This document shows positions 7,177 through 13,508 of a stretch of DNA of 32,904 nt, piece after piece (within the stretch, counting starts at the first letter, position 1; every line of letters begins with the position of its first letter). The DNA is from Desulfurellaceae bacterium bin18 (GTDB lineage Bacteria; Desulfobacterota; Binatia; Bin18), in the NCBI GenBank assembly GCA_002238415.1, contig MPMI01000050.1, positions 1-32,904 of the forward strand, in the 5' to 3' direction. Below the pieces are notes generated by a model. That model did not search any database. It saw only the letters and a list, made by a program, of their open reading frames with translations, and was not told the origin of the DNA. The position numbers were made by a program, and so were the translations under genes.

Positions 7177-7933
7177 CCAGCTCGGCCGTAATGGTCGTTC
7201 CCGGTAAGAGCACTTTGTCCGTAGCCCAGCGGATAATCGGCAGCGCGACCAGGCCGACCACGGCCAGCGAGCAGAAGGTCATCAGATTATCCTGCCAGGC
7301 ATAAAAATCGCCACTCACCGCATAGCGCAGGATATTGCCCATACTCAGCAGCGCGCCGGCAAAACTGACACCCACGGCGACATTATCCTTTTCGATCTCA
7401 TCATGAATGCTGTAGGGCGTGATCCACTCGTACACGAGTCCGGTCAGAATCAGGGCCAGTTGGCCCAGCCCCCAAAAGCCGACCGCCGTCCAGACCGTGC
7501 CGCCCTCACCGGAAATGGCACCGAACAGAATCAGACCGGTGGCTGCGTATACGCCCCCAGCGGTGATGCCCGTTCCCGCGTTTTGATCTTGAATGATCTC
7601 CTTGGTGTTGCTGAACTGGAAGAGAATCAAGCGGTCGCTGACCAGGGTCGAGATATTCAGCAGGATGATGGCCAGGATACCGTACAGAAACAGATCCAGC
7701 ACATCATCGACCAAACCGCTCGACGGACCCACAATGGCTCCGCCAATGGCAAACACGACTCCGAGATAATAACCCACCAGGGCCAGGGCCAGGGCCGAGT
7801 TTTTCCGCTCAACCAGTTCCTCGTGAATATGAAAGTCGCGGTGCAGGAAATCAAATACGCGCTTCCCCAGCCAGAACAGGACATAGGCAACCAAGAGATA
7901 GATGCTGGCCAGAATCGCAGTGTCGAGGGTCAT
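7088..7933 (-). CDS. DUF350 family polytopic membrane protein
   Basis: This 281-residue protein has about eight hydrophobic helices in two repeated halves, the usual two-copy DUF350 (YjfL-like) layout. The first half contains ALALVGYYLGVVFAIGGAI and the second ALLSMGNILRYAVSG followed by more helices. The cytoplasmic linkers are charged (EIEKDNVAVGVSFAGALL). DUF350 proteins have no known activity but recur beside pspA, DUF4178 and ATP-grasp or aminopropyltransferase genes. AGAGGT is 6 nt before the ATG at 7933, and the gap to the upstream lipoprotein gene is 9 nt. The 3' end overlaps the aminopropyltransferase coding region. It is an inner-membrane component of the stress island, perhaps a scaffold or channel; this is inference. 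Confidence 0.83.
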   Translation of the reverse strand: MTLDTAILASIYLLVAYVLFWLGKRVFDFLHRDFHIHEELVERKNSALALALVGYYLGVVFAIGGAIVGPSSGLVDDVLDLFLYGILAIILLNISTLVSDRLILFQFSNTKEIIQDQNAGTGITAGGVYAATGLILFGAISGEGGTVWTAVGFWGLGQLALILTGLVYEWITPYSIHDEIEKDNVAVGVSFAGALLSMGNILRYAVSGDFYAWQDNLMTFCSLAVVGLVALPIIRWATDKVLLPGTTITAELVEHEQPNLGAAYIEMFSYIGASFLITWCL

Positions 7934-7942
7934 GACTTACCT

Positions 7943-8695
7943 CTATTTGCCAAAGCCAAAACCGCGCGAGCGCACCGGGACGCTGCTCCGTCCCAAGCGA
8001 TTATTGAATTTCTGTTGGAAGCGTTGTCGCTGCGCAACATCCCTGGCGCGGCGGCGGGCGAAAAAAGACGGTTTCTTCTGCTGCGTGACCGTGCCCCGCG
8101 TCCCATACTCTTTTCCCGTCCGGCCATAGTACGGCCGCTGCTGCGAGCGTGAGCGTTGATAGGAATCGTAGTCATTCCGAAAGATGGACCCGCGGCCCAT
8201 CCCGAGCAGGTCGCGCATGAGCGCGTACTGGCCATAAAACGCCCAGAACGACATGCCGCTACTATTCGTCTGCCACGAGCCGTAGCGCGGATTGCCAACA
8301 TAGTCATAGCCGGGCGGATGAGGGACATTGTTCTCGCCCCCAGGCGTTTTGGAGGCAAGCGTCATACCCAGAAAATTCTCGTTGGCGCGATAGACCGACT
8401 CCGGGACCTGTAGCCAGTCGGTGGTCCAGGAGTTTTCTCCTTGGACGACCTGATACTGATGAAAATACGAAGAGAAAAACGTTCCCTCCTCGCGCATATC
8501 GTCAAGGATAATGGCGTATTCCGGTACAGAGGCAAGCTGAGATTTCAGCCGGTCAAGCGGGCTGGAGGAGGAGCAGGCCGAGAGCAGAAAAGCACAGCAA
8601 GCCGCGAATATCAGGCCACAGCTCCAGAGCCACGGGCTCCGTTGGTGCGGGGCTGTGCTTGCACTTCGTCGCATCACCTTGCTCTGCTCGTTCAT
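7943..8695 (-). CDS. Lipoprotein of the PspA/DUF350 set, function unknown
   Basis: This 250-residue protein has a 40-residue signal ending in the lipobox LLSAC, with Cys at 41. After it comes a Ser-rich spacer (SSSS), then an acidic domain with many aromatic residues (EEGTFFSSYFHQYQVVQGE; GYDYVGNPRYGSWQ). From about residue 170 a strongly basic, Arg/Gln/Tyr-rich and probably disordered tail ends RSRGFGFGK. The lipid anchor and basic tail suggest an envelope protein that could contact acidic lipids or polymers; this is inference. AAAGGT is 6 nt before the ATG at 8695. It is the first gene of the minus-strand triple lipoprotein-DUF350-aminopropyltransferase. I know no named domain for it, although a lipoprotein in this position is a recurring feature of such operons. 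Confidence 0.75.
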   Translation of the reverse strand: MNEQSKVMRRSASTAPHQRSPWLWSCGLIFAACCAFLLSACSSSSPLDRLKSQLASVPEYAIILDDMREEGTFFSSYFHQYQVVQGENSWTTDWLQVPESVYRANENFLGMTLASKTPGGENNVPHPPGYDYVGNPRYGSWQTNSSGMSFWAFYGQYALMRDLLGMGRGSIFRNDYDSYQRSRSQQRPYYGRTGKEYGTRGTVTQQKKPSFFARRRARDVAQRQRFQQKFNNRLGRSSVPVRSRGFGFGK

Positions 8696-8789
8696 GAAAT
8701 ACCTTTATGGCAGATGCCGAGTCCGATTGCCAGCGTGCACCCTATGGCCCCGCTTGCATGTCGCGCCGGTCTCGGCAACAACAGACGGA

Positions 8790-8897
8790 ATGGCCGTACC
8801 GCATACCAAACTGACGACAGCAGTCGAAACCTATCTAACCGAGTTAAGCCACGTGCGAGCCACGGACAATGGCGGAGGGCGGCTTCTCGCAGCGTAA
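8790..8897 (+). pseudogene. N-terminal remnant of an N-6 DNA methylase (type IIG/ISP-like restriction enzyme)
   Basis: A frame of 35 codons starts at the ATG at 8790 and reads MAVPHTKLTTAVETYLTELS then HVRATDN before changing to GGGRLLAA and stopping. The first 27 residues resemble the typical beginning of large class I N-6 DNA methylase/type ISP restriction proteins (L-T-T-A-V-x-T-Y-x-x-x-L-x-x-V-R-A-S-G, followed in intact proteins by an ERSYY block). The ERSYY block and everything after it are missing, so this looks like the 5' end left by a deletion or by insertion of the next segment. The resemblance is from memory of the family and the fragment is short; chance similarity is possible. 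Confidence 0.42.
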
Positions 8898-8919
8898 ACC
8901 GACAAACCGGGCCGTTGGA

Positions 8920-9411
8920 TTACGCCTCCGACTCCTCCGGCCGACGGGCAACTTCTTCGTAAACGGTGAATTCCCCGTCTGCACAACTCGCCAGGAAGTA
9001 TCGGTCGCCTGGTCCGCGTTTCCCGAACTTTCTCGCTTGCTTCATCAGTCGGCCTCGTAAGCCGGGCTTGTCGTCGAAAATCATCACCCGATAGTCCGCC
9101 CGGGCCAGCGGGAGCTTCTGGAAAGCGTCCCACACATCCCGCTCGTTCCCCCACTCAATTTCCGCCACGAGTATGACATCGCGAACCAGAAATTCCGCGC
9201 TCGCCTTCAGCCACACCACGTCATAGAGCCATTCCGTGGACCAGGTTGCCGCCTCAATTTTCGTGGCACAAGTTTGATACTTCTCTCGGTCGCCCAGGCA
9301 TACCAGTAGCTTTTTGGTTTTGCGCGTCCATTTCTCGCGGCCCCATCCTCCTGCTTTTTTTGCGTCTGCGGCCAGACGATTCAACGCTCCTTCCAGTTCC
9401 TCTCTCCTCAT
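8920..9411 (-). CDS. Hypothetical protein with a possible PD-(D/E)XK-like core
   Basis: This is a 163-residue soluble protein with a basic N-terminal half (KKAGGWGREKWTRKTKKLLV). The central part predicts alternating strand and helix: SAEFLVRDVILVAEIEWGNE, then DVWDAFQKLPLARADYRVMI, then a basic helix (RGRLMKQARKFGKRG). An Asp followed about eight residues later by E-x-E at the edge of a hydrophobic strand, then a long helix, resembles the PD-(D/E)XK nuclease core; this is only pattern similarity. GGAGGA nine nt upstream sets the ATG at 9411; an in-frame GTG at 9432 is less likely. It faces a methyltransferase remnant at 8790, which would suit a degraded restriction locus. I do not recognise the family. 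Confidence 0.6.
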   Translation of the reverse strand: MRREELEGALNRLAADAKKAGGWGREKWTRKTKKLLVCLGDREKYQTCATKIEAATWSTEWLYDVVWLKASAEFLVRDVILVAEIEWGNERDVWDAFQKLPLARADYRVMIFDDKPGLRGRLMKQARKFGKRGPGDRYFLASCADGEFTVYEEVARRPEESEA

Positions 9412-9692
9412 TGGTCTGAATCCTCCCCCCACCTCGAAGTGCGATAGGGCGACTTCTGGTGCCAGAAATCGCTTTTTTCTATCCTATCATACAGAGTCCC
9501 GGAGGTCAGATTACGCCTCCCCGGCTATAACTCTACCGCTCCTGTCCCTATATAAATTATGGGGAAGTAACCAAAAAATCATGAGGGCGCCGAAAAAATA
9601 GGCAAGCAGGCATTCTCCCTTGCGTGATACGCATCTTTTCGCTACGACGTGGGCAGTTTTATTCTCTATTGGTTCCTATAAGGAGGGGATTC

Positions 9693-10577
9693 ATGAAATA
9701 CGGCTTGCACTTGGCCGGCGGCGCCTCGGTGTGTGACCGGAAGGTCCTCATGGACGTTGCCCGCATTGCCGAGGAGGAAGGCTGCGACTCGCTCCTCATT
9801 GGCGATCATATTGTCCTGCCCAAAACCATTGCCTCTCCATGGCCGTATGAGGAGTATAACGACGGAAAACCGAATTACGATATTTACACCAGCATGGAGT
9901 GGCTGGACCCCTTCGATACCATCGCCTTTGTCGCGGGCATTACCGAAAAGATTCGGCTCGGCCTGAGCGTCCTGATTGTCCCCTACCGCCACCCGTTTGA
10001 TGTGGCGCGGCGGGTCGCAACCATCGACGTCCTGTCCGGCGGGCGTTTCATTCTCGGCACCGGAGTCGGCTGGCTGGAAGAAGAATTCAACCTGCTGGGC
10101 GTTCCCTTTCAGCGCCGCGGTAAACGCACGCGGGAATATATTGAAATGATGAAGGCATTATGGACCGAAGACAGCCCGCGCTATGCGGGTGAGTTCGTCA
10201 CGCTGGAAGAAGATGTCAACGTGCTCCCGCGGCCCCTCCAGAAACCCCACCCGCCCATCTGGGTTGGCGGAGAATCAGTGTACGCCCTGAAACGGGTGGC
10301 CCGGTTTGGCGACGGGTGGCATATTGCCCTGCTGACCTTTAATCAGATCCGGCCCATGCTGGAGCAATTGAAACGACTCATGGATGAGGCCGGACGGAAT
10401 TATGACGACCTCGAACTGACGGCCATGACCGACCCGACCCGGACCACACCGGACGATATCAAAACCTACCGCGACCTGGGGGTGAAAGTCTTATACACCG
10501 TTCCGCTCAGCCGCGACCCGGATAGTATCGCTCAGGAAGTCCGCTCGTTTGCCAAGCAAGTGCAGGACGTATCGTAA
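9693..10577 (+). CDS. LLM-class (luciferase-like) F420/FMN-dependent oxidoreductase
   Basis: This is a 294-residue TIM-barrel protein of the bacterial-luciferase-like superfamily, at the usual length for F420-type members. The motifs are DSLLIGDHIVLP near residue 36, LGLSVLIVPYRHPFDVARRV near 90, TIDVLSGGRFILGTGVGWLE near 111-130, and PHPPIWVGGES near 190. The ATG at 9693 has AGGAGG six nt upstream; the same frame is open to 9624 without a ribosome site. Members use reduced flavin or F420 to oxidise or reduce small organic substrates; the substrate cannot be read from sequence. It leads a plus-strand set with an NTF2-like protein and an SMP-30-like protein. A perfect 28-bp palindrome follows its stop by 3 nt. 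Confidence 0.88.
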   Translation: MKYGLHLAGGASVCDRKVLMDVARIAEEEGCDSLLIGDHIVLPKTIASPWPYEEYNDGKPNYDIYTSMEWLDPFDTIAFVAGITEKIRLGLSVLIVPYRHPFDVARRVATIDVLSGGRFILGTGVGWLEEEFNLLGVPFQRRGKRTREYIEMMKALWTEDSPRYAGEFVTLEEDVNVLPRPLQKPHPPIWVGGESVYALKRVARFGDGWHIALLTFNQIRPMLEQLKRLMDEAGRNYDDLELTAMTDPTRTTPDDIKTYRDLGVKVLYTVPLSRDPDSIAQEVRSFAKQVQDVS

Positions 10578-10580
10578 CCC

Positions 10581-10608
10581 GTAGGGGCAATTCATGAATT
10601 GCCCCTAC
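10581..10608. repeat. Perfect 28-bp palindrome
   Basis: GTAGGGGCAATTCA (10581-10594) is followed at once by its exact reverse complement (10595-10608). It lies in the 51-bp gap between the LLM gene and the NTF2-like gene. Elements of this type (GGGGCAATTCATGAATTGCCCC) are, from memory, widespread repeats in several environmental phyla. With no loop it would work as a cruciform in DNA or a dimer site more readily than as a simple terminator. Confidence 0.85.
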
Positions 10609-10628
10609 CCTCACGAAAGGAGAAAACC

Positions 10629-11042
10629 ATGCTGACACGAGACGAGATGTCTAGCGCGTTCGCCCAATGGGGGGTTGCCTGGAACGAGCACGACCTCGAC
10701 GGCGTGATGGATTTATTTCACGACGAGATTTACTTCGAGAACTGGACCGGAGGCTGGGTCAGGGGCAAGGAGAATCTGCGCCAGGCCTGGACGCCCTGGT
10801 TTGCCAATCATGGCGGCTTCAAGTTTACGGACGAAGAGACCTTCATCGACGAGGTCGAACAAAAAATGCTCTACCGCTGGCAGCTCGACTCGCCCTCGTT
10901 CGAGAAAGGCCAGGAAAACAGACACGAAGCCCGGCGTGGGATTGATGTCCTGCACTTCAAAGACGGCAAGATCATTCAGAAACTCACCTACTCCAAGACG
11001 ACGCTTGAACTGGGCGGGGAACGGGTGCGCCTGACGCCGTAA
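10629..11042 (+). CDS. NTF2-like/SnoaL-type small protein
   Basis: This is a 137-residue protein with the cone-shaped NTF2-like pattern. It has an N-terminal helix (FAQWGVAWNEHDLDGVMDLF), then strands with HDEIYFENWTGGWVRGKENL, ETFIDEVEQKMLYRWQLDS, and the closing strands RGIDVLHFKDGKIIQKLTYS. The family includes isomerases, hydratases, cyclases and non-catalytic partners; the buried polar residues are not clear enough to choose. AAGGAG seven nt before the ATG at 10629 sets the start; an in-frame start at 10599 lies in the palindrome. It is between an LLM oxidoreductase and an SMP-30/gluconolactonase-like enzyme, so it may act on the product of the oxidoreductase. This is inference. Confidence 0.8.
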   Translation: MLTRDEMSSAFAQWGVAWNEHDLDGVMDLFHDEIYFENWTGGWVRGKENLRQAWTPWFANHGGFKFTDEETFIDEVEQKMLYRWQLDSPSFEKGQENRHEARRGIDVLHFKDGKIIQKLTYSKTTLELGGERVRLTP

Positions 11043-11075
11043 GGGCCTCATTAGGACAGCAAAAGGAGGGTACCT

Positions 11076-12017
11076 GTGGCGACATTTTCTCTGGATCAGG
11101 TAGAAATTTTCGGGACAGGCGTGCTTCAGGCAGAAGGCGTGGTCATTGACAAAGATAGCTCGGCCTATGGCGCGGGTCGCAACGGCATTGTGTACCGAGT
11201 GACCCCGGACGGGGCAGTCAGCGAAATGGCCCACTTACCGGAGGGGTCGATGCCCAACGGTGTGACCATGGATCGCGAGGGCAATATCGTCTACTGCGAC
11301 CTGGCCAAGCAGGCCGTACTGCGCGTTTCCCAGGACGGCCAAGTCTCGCTTATTGCCGACCAAGTGGGCGATGTAAAGCTCACGATGCCGAATTTCGCCA
11401 GCTATGATGCGGAGGGGAATTTATACGTCTCCAATTCTTCGAGCGCTCCGACGCTGGAAAAGGCGCTGGACGAGCTAGCCCAGCCGGCCCCGAACGGCGC
11501 GCTGGTCCGTATCCGACCGGACGGCCAAGGCGATATCGTTGCCACCGGTATTTACCTTGCCAACGGCACCGCCATTGCGCCGAACGAAGACGCGGTCTAC
11601 GTGCTGGAAAGCACCCGGGACGACTGTCTGCGTATTCAAATCAGGAAAGACGGGACTTTTGGCCCACCCGAAATATACTCCAAAGACTTTCCCGCCCTGC
11701 CCGACGGGATGGCCTTTGACGTTGACGGCAATCTCTACGTCACGCTGCCGGCCAAGATCGGCGGCTCACATGCACTCCAGGGTATTGCCCATCAGGGTGT
11801 CAACATGGCTCCGGCCCATCAGATCATCAAGGTCGATACCAATGGTCAGTGGAGTTTGTTGATTGACGACCCCGAAGGGCAAAGGCTGAATTTCCCCACT
11901 AACTGCGCGTTCGGTGGCCCGGACTTGCAGGACCTCTATTTTGCCAATTTGGAAGGCGACCACTTCAGTCGCGTGCATACCAGCGTACGCGGGCATCCGC
12001 TCTATCATCAGCGCTGA
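11076..12017 (+). CDS. SMP-30/gluconolactonase/LRE-like six-bladed propeller protein
   Basis: This is a 313-residue beta-propeller. Repeated blade strands (GNIVYCD, GNLYVSN, DAVYVLE, GNLYVTL) occur at regular intervals. The three divalent-metal ligands expected for SMP-30 lactonases can be placed at E20 (LQAEG), N163 (LANGTAI) and D210 (LPDGMAFD). The C-terminal NCAFGGPDLQDLYFANL is the family's last blade. SMP-30-type enzymes hydrolyse lactones or phosphotriesters. The start is GTG at 11076 after AGGAGG; no ATG is near. It is the third gene of the set, and a lactone-hydrolysing step after oxygenation by the LLM enzyme would be chemically reasonable. No signal peptide is seen. A pair of inverted repeats follows the stop, closing the transcription unit. 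Confidence 0.87.
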   Translation: MATFSLDQVEIFGTGVLQAEGVVIDKDSSAYGAGRNGIVYRVTPDGAVSEMAHLPEGSMPNGVTMDREGNIVYCDLAKQAVLRVSQDGQVSLIADQVGDVKLTMPNFASYDAEGNLYVSNSSSAPTLEKALDELAQPAPNGALVRIRPDGQGDIVATGIYLANGTAIAPNEDAVYVLESTRDDCLRIQIRKDGTFGPPEIYSKDFPALPDGMAFDVDGNLYVTLPAKIGGSHALQGIAHQGVNMAPAHQIIKVDTNGQWSLLIDDPEGQRLNFPTNCAFGGPDLQDLYFANLEGDHFSRVHTSVRGHPLYHQR

Positions 12018-12028
12018 GACAGAAAATC

Positions 12029-12127
12029 TCCTCCCTGGAGGGGTGCCGCGTGAGCGGCGGGGTGGGTTTCCCCCTGATGCGAAAGGGAACCCACCCCGGC
12101 CTCCGGCCACCCCTCCCAAGAGGGGAT
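12029..12127. repeat. Inverted pair of CCCCTCC/GGAGGGG palindromic elements
   Basis: The first copy (12029-12070) reads CTCCCTGGAGGGGTGCCGCG then TGAGCGGCGGGGTGGGTTTC. The second (12087-12127) is in reverse orientation, from AACCCACCCCGGCC to CACCCCTCCCAAGAGGGGAT. The GGTGGGTT ends face each other across 16 bp. The pair fills the space between the convergent SMP-30-like and GST-like genes, where it could serve as a bidirectional terminator. Confidence 0.85.
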
Positions 12128-12194
12128 AACTTCTTCTCCTCCCTCCAACTCTCTCGTCCCAAGGGACACAGGACACAGTATTTGGGAACGAACC

Positions 12195-12974
12195 TCACAA
12201 ATCCATGGGCAGGCCCAGGTGTTCCGCGTAGATATAATGCCGGTGATCCATGAGGGTTGGCGTGGCCGCGGCAGCCACGTCGGGATGATGGTTCTGGTAG
12301 AGCGGACGGAAGTCTTCGAGCATCGGACACTCATCAGGCGGCAGGGGCTCAATCAGGTGAGAGAAGCCGGCCCAATAAATGTCCAACGCTGACAGTGTGT
12401 TGCCAATAAAATAGCGACTGCCCTGGGCCTGTTGCTCTTCAAGCAGGCTGCTCAGGGCGTTCAGGATTTCGATCACCCGCGCGGGAGCCGCTTCCGCGGC
12501 CTCGGGCGAGTAGCCGTATTTTGCGCCAAAGGCTTGGAAAAAAGCCCGCTGCTCTTCCGGTAGGTCGGGCGTGGACAGGCCCTGATGGACCATCATCAGG
12601 CGCCGACTCCAGCCAAAGCCGTGCATGCCGCATAGTTCACTTGCATAGCCGAACATTTTGACCCGGTCGGCTTGATTGGCCGGAATGAGCGCCGGCTCGG
12701 GTTGAATGCGTTCCGCCAGATAGAGCTGCTCGGCCCAGTGTGATTTCGGGAGTTCATCATTCCAGGCAATCGCCGGTGCGGAGGCCTGCGCCGTCCAGGC
12801 AATCAGGTCGGCATGGTCGGAGCCGATCTCAAACAGCCCGCGCGTGTACGGAATCTTCTTCACGTCCAGGATGCCTCGAATCCCTTCCGCCCACGGGCCG
12901 GGAATGCCTTGGGCAAGGACAATCCGCATCCCGGATTGCTTTCTTGCTTCTGCAACACTGACATATTCAGCCAT
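12195..12974 (-). CDS. Glutathione S-transferase-like protein
   Basis: This is a 259-residue protein with GST architecture. A thioredoxin-like N-terminal domain (about residues 16-95) contains RIVLAQGIPGPWAEGIRGIL and the cis-Pro-type segment QASAPAIAW. An all-helical C-terminal domain (about 105-245) has the ALDIYWAGFSHLIEPLP block that corresponds to the conserved helix-6 region. The usual early Cys/Ser/Tyr is not obvious: the position after the first strand reads GIPGPWAEG. Glutathione chemistry is therefore uncertain and a stress or structural role is possible. AAGGAG before the ATG at 12974 supports the start. It appears to stand as a single minus-strand unit, with a 54-bp palindrome and a lipoprotein gene upstream. 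Confidence 0.75.
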   Translation of the reverse strand: MAEYVSVAEARKQSGMRIVLAQGIPGPWAEGIRGILDVKKIPYTRGLFEIGSDHADLIAWTAQASAPAIAWNDELPKSHWAEQLYLAERIQPEPALIPANQADRVKMFGYASELCGMHGFGWSRRLMMVHQGLSTPDLPEEQRAFFQAFGAKYGYSPEAAEAAPARVIEILNALSSLLEEQQAQGSRYFIGNTLSALDIYWAGFSHLIEPLPPDECPMLEDFRPLYQNHHPDVAAAATPTLMDHRHYIYAEHLGLPMDL

Positions 12975-12999
12975 AAATTTTCTCCTTTTGCTTGTGCTG

Positions 13000-13494
13000 T
13001 TAATTGCCCTGACCGGGCGAAAGAGGAAACCTGTCCAGCCTCTCGTCTCTATTGGAGGACACGTTTCCTCTTTGTGGAAGCTGATCCGGCGTCACCCACT
13101 CTTCGGAGATACCATTCATGAATTCCGGCGGTAAGGCCTTGATAGGAGTCCCCTCAAATTCCGTCGGCAACTCTGCGGGCCGACTGGTATAAACATACAC
13201 AATCCCGTAACCGGGCCGAACCGCCACAACTCCCGGCAGTTGCGACAGGGCATGATCTGCCGTTTTGTGCCGCCCTTCGATGGTGCGGACTTGAGAGGTT
13301 TTATAGGCTTTCAGCGCCCGACTTGAGACGGCTCGACCACGCGCGTCCGTGATGCCGCTCGGGATTTCAGCCCGCCGCAGCGCCGCAAGGTCGCCTTGCG
13401 GTCGCGGAGCGCACGCGCTCAGGAGTCCGAGCATGATTAGCCAGCCATACCAACGGAAGAATTTTTTCGGAGCTAGCGGTTCTGGGTCAGGCAT
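13000..13494 (-). CDS. Lipoprotein, function unknown; C-terminus encoded by a palindromic repeat
   Basis: This is a 164-residue protein with a basic n-region (PKKFFRWYGW), a hydrophobic core and the lipobox LLSAC with Cys at 28. The mature part has a short beta-rich segment (LPGVVAVRPGYGIVYVYTSR) and ends in a polar tail. GGAGGA just before the ATG at 13494 sets the start; an in-frame GTG at 13521 lies inside the upstream gene. About 18 codons near the end (GNVSSNRDERLDRFPL) lie entirely in copy 3 of the 54-bp palindromic element, so the original C-terminus has been replaced or extended by the repeat. It follows the solute-binding-protein gene by 14 nt and is probably co-transcribed with it. 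No domain is recognised. Confidence 0.7.
   Translation of the reverse strand: MPDPEPLAPKKFFRWYGWLIMLGLLSACAPRPQGDLAALRRAEIPSGITDARGRAVSSRALKAYKTSQVRTIEGRHKTADHALSQLPGVVAVRPGYGIVYVYTSRPAELPTEFEGTPIKALPPEFMNGISEEWVTPDQLPQRGNVSSNRDERLDRFPLSPGQGN
13020..13073. repeat. 54-bp palindromic element, copy 3 (inside a CDS)
   Basis: AAAGAGGAAACCTGTCC (13020-13036) pairs with GGACACGTTTCCTCTTT (13057-13073) at 16 of 17 positions, with a 20-nt loop. Copy 1 is in the same orientation and shares GTCCAGC and the CTAT..GAGGACACGTT right part. The arm change AGAGTAAAC to AGAGGAAAC is mirrored in both arms, so the stem has been kept by paired changes. Confidence 0.85.
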
Positions 13495-13508
13495 ACGTTC
13501 CTCCGTAT

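Noticed and set aside
7403..8152. A 249-codon plus-strand frame
   Set aside because: It is antisense to the DUF350 and lipoprotein genes, without a ribosome site or recognisable domain.
8655..8789. Extended reading of the methylase-like fragment back to 8655
   Set aside because: The first 45 codons overlap the lipoprotein start region in reverse and show no similarity; the family-like part begins at the ATG at 8790.
12008..12330. Two minus-strand frames after the GST-like gene
   Set aside because: Their translations are largely the inverted pair of palindromic repeats read in Pro/Gly/Arg-rich frames.
1694..13073. CRISPR array or tRNA-like genes suggested by palindromic repeats
   Set aside because: The repeats are dispersed over kilobases with no regular spacers, and no cas genes are present. 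The cloverleaf-like 26130-26195 element lacks anticodon- and T-loop sequences.
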